Source: an uncultured Anaerolineae bacterium
GTDB taxonomy: Bacteria > Chloroflexota > Anaerolineae > J036 > Brachytrichaceae
DNA length: 64,000 nt
Reading direction: 5' to 3'
Assembly (NCBI GenBank): GCA_937959265.1
Contig: CALGMA010000005.1
Span: 62,001-126,000, forward strand
This document shows positions 25,260 to 36,024 of this stretch, one piece after another. Numbering within the stretch: position 1 is the first letter of the stretch; the number at the start of each line of letters is the position of its first letter. The translations under genes were made by a program, and so were the position numbers. The notes below the pieces were generated by a model. The model did not search any database and was not told the DNA's origin. It saw only the letters and a program-made list of their open reading frames with translations.

Positions 25260-27581
25260 CTACATGGTCTCGCCTACTTCGCGTTTGATCAACATCATCC
25301 CCGCCGTGCCGCGCACCCGCAGCCGGCCGTCGCCCAGGTGTTCGCCGACCGGCGCTGCGCACCGATACCCCGCCAACGTCAGCTCGGCCGTGAACACAGG
25401 CGGGTCGGTCTCGATGCGGATACGCGCCTGATCCAAGCTCAGCGCAACCACTTCGGCGGTCGAGTAATGGAGAATGACGCCAGGCGCCGGATGCCATTCG
25501 AGGGGCAGGATGACGCCGCGGCGGGCCGGCAGCCGAATCGGCTGCCCACCGAACAGCGGTCTGCCCGCGCAGGTGATCGTCGTTTCGACCGGATCGTCCT
25601 GATAATTGTGGACGAAGAGGAAGGCGCCGGTGTCTCCCTCGCATAGATGCACGTCGGCCCAGTCGCTCAACGTGAAGAGCGGCGCACAGCACATCCGGTT
25701 CGCCATGCGATGAACGATGTCCAGGTCGTCGAGCGTATGGGCAGCCAGCGCGGCACCGAGCATCATGGCCTGGCCATCGCCCAGCGCCCTGACGAAGCCG
25801 GTCACGCCACCGTTGTGCGTCGCGAACACTTCGTCGAAGGCGCCGGCGTAGGTCTCGATGAACGACGCCGGCGCCTCTATGGCGTCGAATGCGCGAATGA
25901 CGCCGGATCGAAACGGCTCGCCGCCCCGAATCTCGGTGATCCCCAGCCCATCTTTGAGCCGTGTGCAGGGTTGGCCGTCGTTCGTCTCGACGCACATGCG
26001 GCCCACGAGGATCAATCGCCCACCGCGCCGGACGTAGCTTAACAACGCCTCCTGTATATCGGCATCGCAGCGCCGTTCGATCATCGCCCACAGGTGGGGT
26101 ATGTGGGCCGGATCGAGCGCTGCACGCCTTAGCTCGAGGGCATCGAACGGGCGGTGGGTGAGCGTCAGGCCGCGGGCGATGAAATCGAACAGAATGACCT
26201 CGCGCTGGTGGGTGAGCACATCCGTGTCCGGCTGGGTCATGGCGTTGTTCACCTCGGTCGTGAAGTGATCGAGGGAGAAGCCGACCGTCGTCACCCGCCG
26301 CGGCCGGCTGCGGAGCAGCGCCTGACCGTAGGCGGCCAACGTTCGCGAGAAGCGTGGATAACGCTTGTAATGCCGGCGCGTCGTGCCGTCCTTGCGGATG
26401 GGGTGTCCCCAGTCATGCCGCCGAGTCGGGCTGATCTCCGGCGGATTCTCGCCGTCGGCGAACAGGTAATGGTTGATGGCCCGCATACCGCAGGCGATGC
26501 TCAGCCGGGCGTGCAGGTCGTAGAACGACGATTGTGCGCCGCTGAAGTCTTGGTTGCCCCCCGCCTGGAACTCGATGGAGAACAGCGGCTGATCTCGGTT
26601 CTGCAACGCTGCGGTCATCGCGTTCACCAGCAGGATGTGGTGGAGGTTGTCCTCGCCGATGTGGAGTGGATACACGTCAGTGGCGCAGAGCATCCCTTCG
26701 ACCCGCATCGCCTCGGCGAGCTGCGATAGGCCGATGGGGAAGGTCTTTCCGCCGTTGCCGAAGCCGTGGATATTGATGACCGGTGGGACTTCCAGCCCGC
26801 AACTCGTTGCGGCGTCGCGCAGGAAGATGGCGTAGTCGCGCAGGAAGCTGCGGTGGAAGCGCCGGTAGTCGTCCATCACGCGCGCGGCGTAGGGCGGGGT
26901 GGGTTGCGTGAGCTGCGCGCTCACGAAGCGCGCGAGGTCGTCCACAGGGTAGCGTGCGGCCAGGCGCTCGCCATGGGTGATTTGTAGGTGCGCAGCAAAG
27001 CGTTGGAGCGTATCTGGGTTGAGGTCAACCAGATTGCCGACCCAGTGCAGCATGCCCATCTCATTGTCGAGCTGGACCAGCACAATGCGTCCGCCGCGCG
27101 TGATCTGTCGCGGCGCAAGCACGCCGAACACGGCGCGATACCAGCGCTCGGCGCAGGCGCGGAAGTCGGGATGTAGGTAACTGGCGATGGGGTGTGTCTG
27201 GCCGCGTTGGTCGGTCAGCATCACCTGTGGGTAGCGCGCGAATAGCCAGGGCGGGATACCCTCGTTGATGGTCTCGGCCATGATGTAGGGGCCGGGGCGG
27301 GCGATGGTATAGAAGCCCATGCGCGCCGCCAGATCCAGAAAGCCGGCCAGGTCGCGTTGCGGATGGGTCGCACCGTTGAAGTCGAATGTGCCTTCCTCCG
27401 GCTCGTGCCATAGCCAGGGGATATAGGTCGCGACGGCGTTGAAGCCGGCCGTTCGGAGCAGGTCTAGCCGATGCGCCCATGCCTGTGGCGGGATGCGAAA
27501 GTAGTGCAGCTCGCCCGCCTGCAGGAGCAAAGGCGCATCGTCGAGCCAGAATAACCCGTCTGCCGTTCGAAACCGTTGCAT
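25260..27581 (-). CDS. GH35-type beta-galactosidase-like glycoside hydrolase
   Basis: The frame is open to 27713, but that would overlap the LacI gene; the ATG at 27581 (MQRFRTADGLFWLDDAPLLLQAGELHYFRIP) begins at the usual GH35 start and gives 773 residues. The barrel shows LHYFRIPPQAWAHRLDLLRTAGFNAVATYIPWLWHEPEEG, RPGPYIMAE, the predicted acid/base Glu in IVLVQLDNEMG and the nucleophile Glu in PLFSIEFQAGG. C-terminal beta-domains follow. No signal peptide, so it works on imported oligosaccharides. It is the last gene of the 11-gene operon. GH35 enzymes remove terminal beta-galactosyl or related residues; the true specificity is open. Confidence 0.87.
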   Translation of the reverse strand: MQRFRTADGLFWLDDAPLLLQAGELHYFRIPPQAWAHRLDLLRTAGFNAVATYIPWLWHEPEEGTFDFNGATHPQRDLAGFLDLAARMGFYTIARPGPYIMAETINEGIPPWLFARYPQVMLTDQRGQTHPIASYLHPDFRACAERWYRAVFGVLAPRQITRGGRIVLVQLDNEMGMLHWVGNLVDLNPDTLQRFAAHLQITHGERLAARYPVDDLARFVSAQLTQPTPPYAARVMDDYRRFHRSFLRDYAIFLRDAATSCGLEVPPVINIHGFGNGGKTFPIGLSQLAEAMRVEGMLCATDVYPLHIGEDNLHHILLVNAMTAALQNRDQPLFSIEFQAGGNQDFSGAQSSFYDLHARLSIACGMRAINHYLFADGENPPEISPTRRHDWGHPIRKDGTTRRHYKRYPRFSRTLAAYGQALLRSRPRRVTTVGFSLDHFTTEVNNAMTQPDTDVLTHQREVILFDFIARGLTLTHRPFDALELRRAALDPAHIPHLWAMIERRCDADIQEALLSYVRRGGRLILVGRMCVETNDGQPCTRLKDGLGITEIRGGEPFRSGVIRAFDAIEAPASFIETYAGAFDEVFATHNGGVTGFVRALGDGQAMMLGAALAAHTLDDLDIVHRMANRMCCAPLFTLSDWADVHLCEGDTGAFLFVHNYQDDPVETTITCAGRPLFGGQPIRLPARRGVILPLEWHPAPGVILHYSTAEVVALSLDQARIRIETDPPVFTAELTLAGYRCAAPVGEHLGDGRLRVRGTAGMMLIKREVGETM

Positions 27582-27616
27582 GGGAGATTCGGGAGTCCAG
27601 GCTTCATACCCGCAAT

Positions 27617-28621
27617 CTATGCGCAACTCGATGGTCGCAGCGACTGCGAGCCTCTGCGGCGATCCGACGATTCGCGCGCGACGAAGTGTGTGGGGATGCG
27701 GCACGGCCCGCAAGCCGGCTCGTGTTCCAGAAAGCCGATCAATTGCCGGGTGGCCGCTGCGCCCCAGTCGAATCGTGATACGCTGACCGTCGAGAGCGCC
27801 GGCTGGATGTAGCGGCTGATAGGAATGTCGTCGAAGCCTACGACGGCGATGTCGTCCGGCGCGCGCAAGCCGTGTTCTTTCATGGCGCGCAGAAAACCAA
27901 TGGCCATCTGGTCGTTGGCGCAGAAAACGGCCTCGGGCAGATCATCGGAGCAAATGATCGTCTGCGCAGCCTGGTAGCCCGAAATCTCCGTGAAATTGCC
28001 CTGATGTACCGGCGTGTGCAAGTCACAGCGGTTGGCTTCGTCCAGAAACACTTGTAAGCGCTCGGTGCTGTCGAACGAGTCTGACGCGCCGGCGACGAAG
28101 TGAATCTTGCGCATGCCCTGATCGTAGAGATGGTGAAACGCTTCGCGGACGCCGGGCGGATTGTCCTGCAGCACCGATAGCACGAAGTCGTTTTGCAACA
28201 GGCGATCCATGACCACAATCGGGAAGCGCTGCGACGCTAGCCGCAGGATCGCCTCGCTGGAGATTTTGGAGTCGAACACGAGCGCGCCGTCCACCTGGCG
28301 ATACATTAGCATGCGTCGCTCGGATCGGCTGTCGGGGCAGACAACCAGTTCGTAATCCGTGTTCAGAATCACATCGTGAATGCCTTCCAGAATTGCTTCG
28401 TAGAAAGCGCCGCCAAAGCGGGCGATGAATACGCCGATCGTGCGGGTCCTGGCGTGTTTCAGATGCCGGGCGAAGGCGTTTGGATGGTAGTTCAGCTCCT
28501 GCGCTGCGCGGAGCACGCGGGCGCGCGTGGCGTCGCTAATCGCCCCAACGCCGTTCAAGGCGTAAGAGGCGGTCGCGACGCTCACCTGGGCGCGTTTGGC
28601 GACATCTCGAATCGTGGTCAT
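27617..28621 (-). CDS. LacI-family transcriptional regulator
   Basis: A 334-residue repressor-type protein. Residues 1-50 form the LacI helix-turn-helix with hinge: TTIRDVAKRAQVSVATASYALNGVGAISDATRARVLRAAQELNYHPNAFARHL. The rest is the periplasmic-binding-like sensor domain (RTIGVFIARFGGAFYEAILEGIHDVI ... IVVMDRLL ... DDIAVVGFDDIPISRYIQPALSTV). The start codon overlaps the stop of the GH144-type gene by 4 nt (ATGA), so it is translated within the polysaccharide operon. The two LacI-type palindromes at the operon head (42460-42516) are its likely targets, giving autoregulation, with the imported sugar as the inferred inducer. Confidence 0.93.
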   Translation of the reverse strand: MTTIRDVAKRAQVSVATASYALNGVGAISDATRARVLRAAQELNYHPNAFARHLKHARTRTIGVFIARFGGAFYEAILEGIHDVILNTDYELVVCPDSRSERRMLMYRQVDGALVFDSKISSEAILRLASQRFPIVVMDRLLQNDFVLSVLQDNPPGVREAFHHLYDQGMRKIHFVAGASDSFDSTERLQVFLDEANRCDLHTPVHQGNFTEISGYQAAQTIICSDDLPEAVFCANDQMAIGFLRAMKEHGLRAPDDIAVVGFDDIPISRYIQPALSTVSVSRFDWGAAATRQLIGFLEHEPACGPCRIPTHFVARESSDRRRGSQSLRPSSCA

Positions 28622-29988
28622 GGCTTCGGTGGGTTGTGTTGCAGGCCCAGTCGTTCTAGGCCGTTGCGGATGTGGGCGTTCCTCATGGTGATCCGGTAGA
28701 CCAGATCGTCTTCGTAGTTCGCCAGCATCAACAGCGTAATGCCCTTGTCAATGCCGATCACATCGCTGGCATACCAGTTCCGGCTCAAGTTATAAGCGTC
28801 TTTGAAACCATAGCGGCCTTTGAGCGGCTCGATCGAGAAGTAGTTCAGCATGGCCTGCGCTGCCTCATCGGGTAAAAAGAGAATCGAGGCGGTGGCGGCA
28901 TACGGCGGCACCGTGTCGTCTACTTTGTGCGCCTTGTTGTCGTAGCCGGAGGGCGGCGCGCCATACAGGCCGCTGTAGCCTTTGGGGCCGTCGCAGGCGC
29001 TCAAGCCCCAGGCCAGCGGGCCGAGCGTCTGGTACCTGGCCTGTGCGTCTATGGCGAAGCCGTAGTGCGCGCGCGCTGCTTTTACCGAGTTGTCGAACCA
29101 GTTGACGCCCTGGCGGTCGGCATAATCGCGAAAGTCAATCCACGCGTGGCTGAACTGGTAGGTGAACAGCGAACCGAACCACGAGTGGATGAACGGCTCG
29201 CCATCGCCATATCCGGCGCGGTGACGCTTGAAGCCGTAATACAGGCGGTCGTCGGTAGGGTAAGTCGGTGAGCCGGCGGCGAGGATGTAGAGCATCAACT
29301 GCTCGGCGTAGAAATCCCAGTGTCCCTCGAAGCCCTTCTCGGGGCGATAGGCCATGTAGAACATGTGGCGCGACGCGTCCACGAACCACGGCCAGTTCAC
29401 CTCGCGGTAGAGCCGCTCGGCTTTGGCGCGCGTGTCGCCGCCGAAGTACTCGCCGTCCGTCAGCACGCCCATCATCAAGATGGCGGTGTCGATGCTGGAG
29501 ACCTCGCTGTTCCAGGCGCGCCGGCCGGTCTTCATATCCACGAAATGGTAGAAGAAGCCGTTCACGCGCTCCATGTTCAGCAATGTGTCGAGCGTACCGT
29601 CGGCGCGCGCCTGCGCCTCTGCGCGTGTGACGTAGCCCATCTCGACGCCGATCGGATAGGCCGTGAGCGCGAAGCCGACCGCGGCGATGCTGGAGATGCC
29701 CGGTGAACCTGGATAGCGGTCGCGCACCAGCCCGTAGCCGGCGCTGGTGGGGTCGGTGTTGGCTTGCTCCCAGAAGAAGGCGAATGCGCCTTGCATCTCG
29801 TAGGCGATGACCTGTTCCAGCGTTGCTGTGGGTGCGACGCTGACAGTGGGTGTAGGCGCCGGTGCAACGGCGGCCAACTCGGCAAGCCCAGGCCGAGCCG
29901 GCGCGGCCGTGGGCGGCGGCATGGTGGGCGCGCTGCAGCTGGCCACATAGACCGATGCGAGGAGGGCGAGGATCAGTTTTCTACTCAC
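28618..29988 (-). CDS. secreted lipoprotein of the glucoamylase-like (PF10091/GH144) family, putative endo-beta-1,2-glucanase
   Basis: A 456-residue protein starting at GTG and overlapping the preceding permease stop by 8 nt. It has a signal peptide with lipobox (VASC), a short Pro/Ala/Thr-rich tether, then an (alpha/alpha) toroid: MQGAFAFFWEQANTDPTSAGYGLVRDRY, GISSIAAVGFALTAYPIGVEMGYVTRAEAQAR, NGFFYHFVDMKTGRRAWNSEVSSIDTAILMMGVL, GHWDFYAEQLMLYILAAGSPTYP, FIHSWFGSLFTYQFSHAWIDFRD, and NWYASDVIGIDKGITLLMLANYEDD. These are hallmarks of the family whose characterised members include GH144 endo-beta-1,2-glucanases. Located outside the cell, it would cut the polymer into pieces for the transporters encoded in the same operon. 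Confidence 0.85.
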   Translation of the reverse strand: MSRKLILALLASVYVASCSAPTMPPPTAAPARPGLAELAAVAPAPTPTVSVAPTATLEQVIAYEMQGAFAFFWEQANTDPTSAGYGLVRDRYPGSPGISSIAAVGFALTAYPIGVEMGYVTRAEAQARADGTLDTLLNMERVNGFFYHFVDMKTGRRAWNSEVSSIDTAILMMGVLTDGEYFGGDTRAKAERLYREVNWPWFVDASRHMFYMAYRPEKGFEGHWDFYAEQLMLYILAAGSPTYPTDDRLYYGFKRHRAGYGDGEPFIHSWFGSLFTYQFSHAWIDFRDYADRQGVNWFDNSVKAARAHYGFAIDAQARYQTLGPLAWGLSACDGPKGYSGLYGAPPSGYDNKAHKVDDTVPPYAATASILFLPDEAAQAMLNYFSIEPLKGRYGFKDAYNLSRNWYASDVIGIDKGITLLMLANYEDDLVYRITMRNAHIRNGLERLGLQHNPPKP

Positions 29989-30946
29989 CGGCGATACCTG
30001 TCCTTTCGATGGATTCGACGAACCACTTTTGCAACACGAAATACAGCAACAGCGGCGGCAGGATGTTGAGGAACGTGCCGCTCATCTTGATCGCCTCGTT
30101 CAGCCGGTCGAAGATGTTCACGGCGCCCGGCGGATACAGGTTCTCGTAGGCCTGGGCGAATTTGGAGAGCTGTAGGGGTAGCGTCTGCAGGCCGCCCTCC
30201 AGGAAGACGACCATGAGGAACGTCTCGTTCCAATACCACACCACCGAGAAGATGAACGCGATGATGTAGGCCGGCAGGGCCGATGGGACGGCAATGCTGA
30301 TGCAGATGCGCAGGTCGGATGCGCCATCCAATCGGGCTGCCTCCTCTAGCACCTTGGGCAGTGAGAGGAAGGTCTGGTAGAAGATCAAAATGAAGATCGC
30401 GCTCTTCAGGCCCTGGCCGAGGCTGGCCGGCAGGATCAGCGCGAGCGGGCTGCCCAGCAGCCCTAGGTTCCGGTAGGTCAGCATCTGTGGGATGACCGTG
30501 TTCTGCGGTGGGATGATGAAGGTGGCCAGGATCAGCAGCATGATGATCCGCCGGCCGGGGAAGCGATAGCGGGCCAGGCCGTAACCGATCAGCGAGGCGG
30601 TTGCCGTTTGTAACAACGATGGTGCGACGCTGGCTAGGATCGAGTTGGCAAGCGATGCCGGGTAGTTCAGCACGCGAAAGGCCTTGACGTAGTTGCCGGT
30701 GTAAATCTCGTTCGGCACCCACTGCACCATGGGGTTGAGCAAATCGGCGGGGCTCTTGATGCTGGTGACGAACATGAACAGCAAAGGGTAAAGGTATACG
30801 AAGCCGATGGCGACCAGCAGCGCATACAGGGCGAAGCTGAACACTGCGCCGCGTCGCGAGCGGCTGCCGAACAAGAAGGCGCGCACGCGATCAACGAGTT
30901 GCAGCCAACGCCGCTGGTCGAGCCGAATCGTGCGTGTGTCTGTCAT
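29981..30946 (-). CDS. carbohydrate ABC transporter permease (MalG-like), second pair
   Basis: A 321-residue protein from the ATG at 30946, which follows the ribosome site AGGAGGGG; the frame is open upstream to 31294 but that would overlap the partner permease. It shows six hydrophobic segments and the MalG-type EAA loop KVLEEAARLDGASDLRICISIAVPSALPAYI, plus the C-terminal FVLQKWFVESIERTGIAGE, a typical 'Q-(R/K)-x-(F/Y)-x-x-(G/S)' ending. Start and stop overlap neighbours by 4 and 8 nt, so translation is coupled. It forms a heterodimer with the permease at 30943-31830. Confidence 0.9.
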   Translation of the reverse strand: MTDTRTIRLDQRRWLQLVDRVRAFLFGSRSRRGAVFSFALYALLVAIGFVYLYPLLFMFVTSIKSPADLLNPMVQWVPNEIYTGNYVKAFRVLNYPASLANSILASVAPSLLQTATASLIGYGLARYRFPGRRIIMLLILATFIIPPQNTVIPQMLTYRNLGLLGSPLALILPASLGQGLKSAIFILIFYQTFLSLPKVLEEAARLDGASDLRICISIAVPSALPAYIIAFIFSVVWYWNETFLMVVFLEGGLQTLPLQLSKFAQAYENLYPPGAVNIFDRLNEAIKMSGTFLNILPPLLLYFVLQKWFVESIERTGIAGE

Positions 30947-31830
30947 CGCGATCCCCTCCTTGCCCACAGCATAAGGAACAGATAGACCGCGACCAGCAGC
31001 GCCGCCACCGCCGCGAAGTAGATGAACGCCATCGCGCTGGCGTAGCCGATGCCGCCCTGCACCGCGTAGGTCTGGTTGTAGATGTACTTGATGACCCGAT
31101 TCTCGGAGAAGTGCGAGAGGGTGATGATGGTGTAGACGGCGTTGACCATCGTCGCTGTGGCGAGCGACGGCAGCGTGATCTTCCAGTAGATCTCCCAGGC
31201 CGAAGCGCCGTCTATCGCCGCGGCCTCGTAAATGTTTCGATCTATCTTCTGCAAGCTGGCCAGATAGATCAGAATTTGCACGCCGGAGAACCACAGGATG
31301 AGGATGAACGACGTCAACACGTATTCCAGTGGGTTGCGCAGCGCTGCCGGCAACTGTGCCAAAAAATCGGCCACCGCCGGTATGTTGGCGATGCCTGGCG
31401 CCGACGTCGCCCCTTGCTCCGTCAGTTCGCGGATGACTGGCCCACTGGTGATGACCACCGGCAGGAAGAAGATCGTTCGGAATATCCCCTTGAGCTTAAA
31501 GTTCACGTTGAGAAAGAGCGCGATGATCATCGAGAAGATCAGCACGACCGGCACGGCGATCAACGTCTCGACCGCGTAGCCGATCAACAGCTCGACGAAG
31601 CTGGGATCGGTGAACAGCGCGCGCGTGTAATTCGCCCACTCGACGAATTCCAGGCGGATGCCGGTCACGGTAACGGTCACGCGGTTCAGGCTGTAGTGCA
31701 AGGTCTCAACCAGCGGCAGCAGGGTGAACAATGCGAAGCCGATCAGCCACGGCAGGGCGAAACCGTAGCCATGCAGCGCTTCGCGCACGCGGAGGCTGAG
31801 GCGGCTAGAAGACGCTGGGTGACGGTTCAT
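30943..31830 (-). CDS. carbohydrate ABC transporter permease (MalF-like), second pair
   Basis: A 295-residue membrane protein starting [48 protein letters not shown], a typical MalF/LacF-type opening with one N-terminal membrane helix. The EAA loop is [31 protein letters not shown]. Its ATG overlaps the DUF5696 gene stop and its stop overlaps the next permease start (ATGA in both cases). The frame upstream of 31830 belongs to the shadow of the DUF5696 gene. The cytoplasmic EAA loop would need a separate ATPase, and none is encoded in this operon. Confidence 0.9.
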   Translation of the reverse strand: MNRHPASSSRLSLRVREALHGYGFALPWLIGFALFTLLPLVETLHYSLNRVTVTVTGIRLEFVEWANYTRALFTDPSFVELLIGYAVETLIAVPVVLIFSMIIALFLNVNFKLKGIFRTIFFLPVVITSGPVIRELTEQGATSAPGIANIPAVADFLAQLPAALRNPLEYVLTSFILILWFSGVQILIYLASLQKIDRNIYEAAAIDGASAWEIYWKITLPSLATATMVNAVYTIITLSHFSENRVIKYIYNQTYAVQGGIGYASAMAFIYFAAVAALLVAVYLFLMLWARRGSR

Positions 31831-34016
31831 GGCACTGCCTCCCACAGCGCAGCATCTCGTGCGCCCACGACCTGCCCGTCGTAGGTGAAGGGTTGTGCGC
31901 CGTAGTTCACGACGATGTGTTTGCCGTTGGCGTAGGATGTAGCGAACACGCCTTCGGCCAGCTTTCGGCGCGCGATGATCTCCTGGCCTCGCACGGGTCC
32001 CAGCAGTGCGTTCATCCAGCGATAGGCGCGCCGGATCGGTTCGCCCCACTGCGCGTAGGACGACGTGTAGATCCAGTTGGACGACGTATTCAGCATGTTC
32101 GCAGTGGGCTCGTGCGTCAGAAAGTAGGATGGATATGCACCGTAGTCCGCATGGCGCAGGAGATCCTCGCCCATGTTGGGCGAGAAGTTGAGCGCCGGGC
32201 CGTAATAGGGCACGTAGCCGGCCAGCACGATCGGCAGGAAGGGCACGGTCTCATGGGTGTAGGTGTAGCCGTTGTCATCGAGTGGCAGGTCGTAGTAGGC
32301 GTGCATATGCTCGAACAGATAGGCGTTCGGCCGGTAGAAACCTGGCCGAACCGGGTAGCGGGCCAACAGCGATCGGTAGGCTTCGGTGGACCGTTCGCGA
32401 TCCAGCACGCGGCCTTTGGTGAAGTCGCTGTAGAGCGTCGAACCGATGCCGTCCAGCGCCAGCCCAAAGCCGACGCGCGCCATGCCCTCGGCCAGCGTGG
32501 CGTAGCGTCGCTGCAGCGCGTCGAAGTGAAAGTAGAAGTTCTCTTTGTTGCGGTTGAAGCCCTTGATGTTGACGCTGGTGATGGCCAGCGCCAGGTCGTT
32601 GCGTGGCGAATAGCCCGGTTCTCCAGCCAGCGCTGCCTGAGGATCGAGGTAGAGCGAGAGCCGGCCGCCTCGCGCTGCGGCGTCCTCCGCCAGCGCGCGC
32701 AGCTCATCCAGCCCGCCCAGCGCACGCTCGACGGCCAGCCGCGTCGGCGGCATACTCGATGCGCCGAGTGGTTGCCAGCCGTAGTAGATTACCTCGGGGT
32801 TGGCAATGTCTAGATCGGCAAGGATCCGTCGCGCTTGCTGGAAGGTCGTCATCGGCACGAAGCGGTGCCACAACAGGATCTTCTCCTTGTCGCCACCCAG
32901 GAACTCTAGCCGGATGCCGATGTTCGCGCCCGGATTGAGCCGCCGTTGGAGCGCGCCGCGCTCGGCGAGATAAGCGCGATAACTGCGTGCCATGCCAACG
33001 TAGTCGGCGTCGGCGCCGGCCAGGAAACGGTAGCGAACTGCCACGTCAACTGGATTGGTCTGTGGTTGCAACGTGATGACGCCGGCGCCGGAGCGGTTGG
33101 TGGCCTGGAAGTAACTCTCGTTGTAGATGAAGGCGTTGTAGGCGAAGTTGAAGTTGGTGATGATGCCGGCGGGGTGCGCATGCAACTCGGCGTAGGGCGC
33201 GCCGCGCTCAACGACGACCAGACAGGCGTTGTCCCCTTCGCTGTGCACCATCCCAAAGACCGGGATGGTGATCGGATACGGGCGATTGACGGTTGGATCG
33301 AGCGGCAGTGCGCCGATCATGCCGAGGTCGCGGCCGTAGTAGCGCCCGTAGAACATGTTGCGGGCCTTCGTGGAGTTGGCGAAGCGAATCAGGCTGCCCA
33401 TGCCGTCGGGCAGAAAGAGGTAGCCGGGGACGCTGCTGCCGCGGGTTGCGCCGAGGAACGGATATACGTAGAGCAGGCCCAACTTGAAATTGGGGTTGTC
33501 CTGGCGAACGGCGCTGAACGGCGCTTCGACACTGACGCCGTCGGTCTCCAGCCGCACGTTTACGCCGACGGTGATCCCGAATTCGGTGAACCTGACGGTC
33601 GCGGCAACGCCTCGTGCGATGGGCTGTACGTCCAGCGTGTGCTCGACGTTGGTAATGGAGGCGCGTCGGCTGACCGCTTTGCTGATCGCTTTCCGGTCCA
33701 GATATTCGATGCTGATGCCGCTTTGGGCAAAGGCGAGCCACGAGCGATTCAGCCGGTCGTCCGGCGCTTTCTCATCCAGCGTGGCATGCCATACGTAGCC
33801 GTTGCGCTTGTCAGCGACCTTGAAACCCAGCGTGGCGAAATCCACGTAGAGCTGGAAGGATGCGTTCTCGGCAACCAGCCGGTACGATGGCGGGATGCTG
33901 CTCTTGCGCGCTGCGCCTGCTGCCGGCGAAGGCGCAGCGTAGCACACCCCAACTGCGAGGAGGGTTGCAGCCATTGCACGCCGAAACGCGCCGCTGCCAA
34001 CTACGCGGCTAGCCAC
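31827..34016 (-). CDS. DUF5696-family secreted protein (glycosidase-like, function unknown)
   Basis: A 729-residue protein. The best start is GTG at 34016, preceded by AGGAGGTGG at 8 nt spacing, giving a signal peptide [27 protein letters not shown]; the start overlaps the preceding gene by 8 nt. The mature protein begins with beta-rich sequence ([35 protein letters not shown]) and continues as a large barrel-like domain from about residue 330 ([99 protein letters not shown]). This matches the DUF5696 family, which I recall only from carbohydrate transporter clusters. The Asp/Glu pattern suggests an enzyme, but no activity is known to me. Confidence 0.78.
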   Translation of the reverse strand: MASRVVGSGAFRRAMAATLLAVGVCYAAPSPAAGAARKSSIPPSYRLVAENASFQLYVDFATLGFKVADKRNGYVWHATLDEKAPDDRLNRSWLAFAQSGISIEYLDRKAISKAVSRRASITNVEHTLDVQPIARGVAATVRFTEFGITVGVNVRLETDGVSVEAPFSAVRQDNPNFKLGLLYVYPFLGATRGSSVPGYLFLPDGMGSLIRFANSTKARNMFYGRYYGRDLGMIGALPLDPTVNRPYPITIPVFGMVHSEGDNACLVVVERGAPYAELHAHPAGIITNFNFAYNAFIYNESYFQATNRSGAGVITLQPQTNPVDVAVRYRFLAGADADYVGMARSYRAYLAERGALQRRLNPGANIGIRLEFLGGDKEKILLWHRFVPMTTFQQARRILADLDIANPEVIYYGWQPLGASSMPPTRLAVERALGGLDELRALAEDAAARGGRLSLYLDPQAALAGEPGYSPRNDLALAITSVNIKGFNRNKENFYFHFDALQRRYATLAEGMARVGFGLALDGIGSTLYSDFTKGRVLDRERSTEAYRSLLARYPVRPGFYRPNAYLFEHMHAYYDLPLDDNGYTYTHETVPFLPIVLAGYVPYYGPALNFSPNMGEDLLRHADYGAYPSYFLTHEPTANMLNTSSNWIYTSSYAQWGEPIRRAYRWMNALLGPVRGQEIIARRKLAEGVFATSYANGKHIVVNYGAQPFTYDGQVVGARDAALWEAVP

Positions 34017-36024
34017 GCAGCCCCACCTCCTGAACGATGGCCGAGATGAACTCGAACAGCTGGTCGAACAGCACATACAAGATGTAGCCGGTGAGCAGGA
34101 ACATCGTCATCGTGAACAAGGTGATGAGGATGTTGCGCACTGTCTCGGAGAGCGTGTAGTTGTGGATCTCCTTGACCATCAGAAAGAGCATCAGCCCGAC
34201 CCAGAACCACACTAGGCCGGTCGCGAATTCATAGAGGAAGACCTCGTTGAGCGTCAGTGCGTTCGAGATCAGCGCGATCGGCAGCGCCAACAGCGCATAG
34301 GGGAACAGGCTATAAGCCGTGCCGATGACCACGTCGCACAACCGACCTTCGCCGTCGCTGATGGTGGATACCAAATAGTTGGCTGCGTTCCACAACACCA
34401 GCGCGATGACGACGTAGGCCGCTTCTACCTCTGCGCGAATTTCGGCCGGATTGGCGTACGGGCTAAAGATGAAGCTGGTCAGGTAGAGCGACAGAATGCG
34501 AACGACGACCACCCAGGCATACAGGATGAACGCAAAGGCCAGGCTGCCGCGCAAGTTGGCCTTGATGTAGTAGAAGCTGTCGGCCGGCTGCTTGATGAAC
34601 CGAAAGAGGAAGACGAAATCATCCACCAGTTTGATCCGGCGAAGCATGCAGAGTTGCCGACGGAGCGGCTCCAGCCAGTGGTGACGTCGCTGTAGCCGAT
34701 TGAAGGCGCCGGCAGCGACCCATAGGCTGATCGCGCCGATCATGGCATTGGCCAGGTGGCGTTGCAGGGCAGCGTTTCGCAGTTCCCAGAACGCCTGCGA
34801 GTAGCCGTTGCGATCCTCGGCGTAGCGGTAGGTGGTCAATGCCTGTGGGTAGTCGCCCCGTTTGTAGTGCGCATCGGCGATGGCCTGATACGCCATGATG
34901 AACAGGCCGTTGTAGGTCAACACTTCCTCGAAGTGCGGCTGGGCCTCCGTGTACAGCCCTTCTATGTACAGCCGCACGCCGTCGTGGACGCGTTTGGCGA
35001 AATCGGTCACCCGATAGACGACGATGGCATTTTTATCCTTGTCCAGCACGTAAAGGTCGTCAGCGATGCGTTCGATGGCAGTGGGGTTGCTCAGTGTGCC
35101 TAGGCGCTGCTCGCCGCGATCCGACGCGCCGAACTTGAACAGAAGCGTACCGTTCAGGTCGTACTCATAGATCTGCCCGTTCGCATCCACAGCCAGCAAC
35201 AAGCCGTCGTCGCTCACTTGCACGTCGCGGAAGGTGGTCGAGCCATAGACGTTGTGGAAGAGGTTGCGGCCGTTGATCGTGAACTTGCGCAGGCTCCGCT
35301 CGCGGGATGTGCCGGCAGTGATGGTGTAGACCAACCCGCGCCGGTCCATGGCTACGTTGGATGGCGAGGCCGCTTCGGTCTTGACGAATTGCTCCAGTTG
35401 CTCCCGGGTCAGGAACAGCCGTTGCAGAATCATCTTCAGCGACATTTCGGCGGTGTTGGCGGCGAAGTAACCGATGAAGTTGCCCTCGGTGTTCATCAGT
35501 GCCAGCCCATCCACCGATCCCTCGCTAACGATGTAGAGATTCTTGCGCGCATCCGCGGCCAGCTTGCGTGGTAGGAACTGCCGGCGTTTGCCGAACAGCG
35601 GTTCAGCCGGACGTCCGAACGTACGGCGCACGCGGCCGTCTGGCTCGAGGATGACGATGGTGTCGTTGCCGGCATCGGCGACATACACCACGCCGTCCTC
35701 GTCCACCGTGACGCCGGTGGGTGACTTGAGCGCGCCCTTGCCCAGCTCGCCGACGACTTCGAGGTTGCGCAGTTTGAGGATGCGCCCGTTGCCGGTATCG
35801 GCGAGATACAGCGCGCCGTCGCGCCCGAGGAACATGTCCTCCGCTGCCGACACCGGCAAGTCCACCTCGGCGATTGGAATGTAGGCGTCCTGGGTGAGGA
35901 AGAGCCGGCCGCCCGGCCCCATCGCCCACGTCGTGTAGGGCGTGAGCGCATGTGCAGGCAGCGAGGCGGACAGCGCAACGCCCAATACAATGACGATCAG
36001 CAGCGCCAGCGGTGTTCGCTTCAT
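34009..36024 (-). CDS. membrane protein with an extracellular NHL-repeat propeller and a YIP1-like C-terminal domain
   Basis: A 671-residue protein. After a signal peptide (residues 1-26, ending P-A-H-A) come NHL-type repeats at about 30-335: [44 protein letters not shown] and [23 protein letters not shown] are clear units. A TPR-like helical stretch ([53 protein letters not shown]) follows at about 345-400, then a YIP1-like membrane domain with about six hydrophobic segments from 430 on. Its ATG overlaps the stop of the permease at 36021. I infer a surface sensor or assembly factor for the transporter; its function is not established. Confidence 0.85.
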   Translation of the reverse strand: MKRTPLALLIVIVLGVALSASLPAHALTPYTTWAMGPGGRLFLTQDAYIPIAEVDLPVSAAEDMFLGRDGALYLADTGNGRILKLRNLEVVGELGKGALKSPTGVTVDEDGVVYVADAGNDTIVILEPDGRVRRTFGRPAEPLFGKRRQFLPRKLAADARKNLYIVSEGSVDGLALMNTEGNFIGYFAANTAEMSLKMILQRLFLTREQLEQFVKTEAASPSNVAMDRRGLVYTITAGTSRERSLRKFTINGRNLFHNVYGSTTFRDVQVSDDGLLLAVDANGQIYEYDLNGTLLFKFGASDRGEQRLGTLSNPTAIERIADDLYVLDKDKNAIVVYRVTDFAKRVHDGVRLYIEGLYTEAQPHFEEVLTYNGLFIMAYQAIADAHYKRGDYPQALTTYRYAEDRNGYSQAFWELRNAALQRHLANAMIGAISLWVAAGAFNRLQRRHHWLEPLRRQLCMLRRIKLVDDFVFLFRFIKQPADSFYYIKANLRGSLAFAFILYAWVVVVRILSLYLTSFIFSPYANPAEIRAEVEAAYVVIALVLWNAANYLVSTISDGEGRLCDVVIGTAYSLFPYALLALPIALISNALTLNEVFLYEFATGLVWFWVGLMLFLMVKEIHNYTLSETVRNILITLFTMTMFLLTGYILYVLFDQLFEFISAIVQEVGLRG

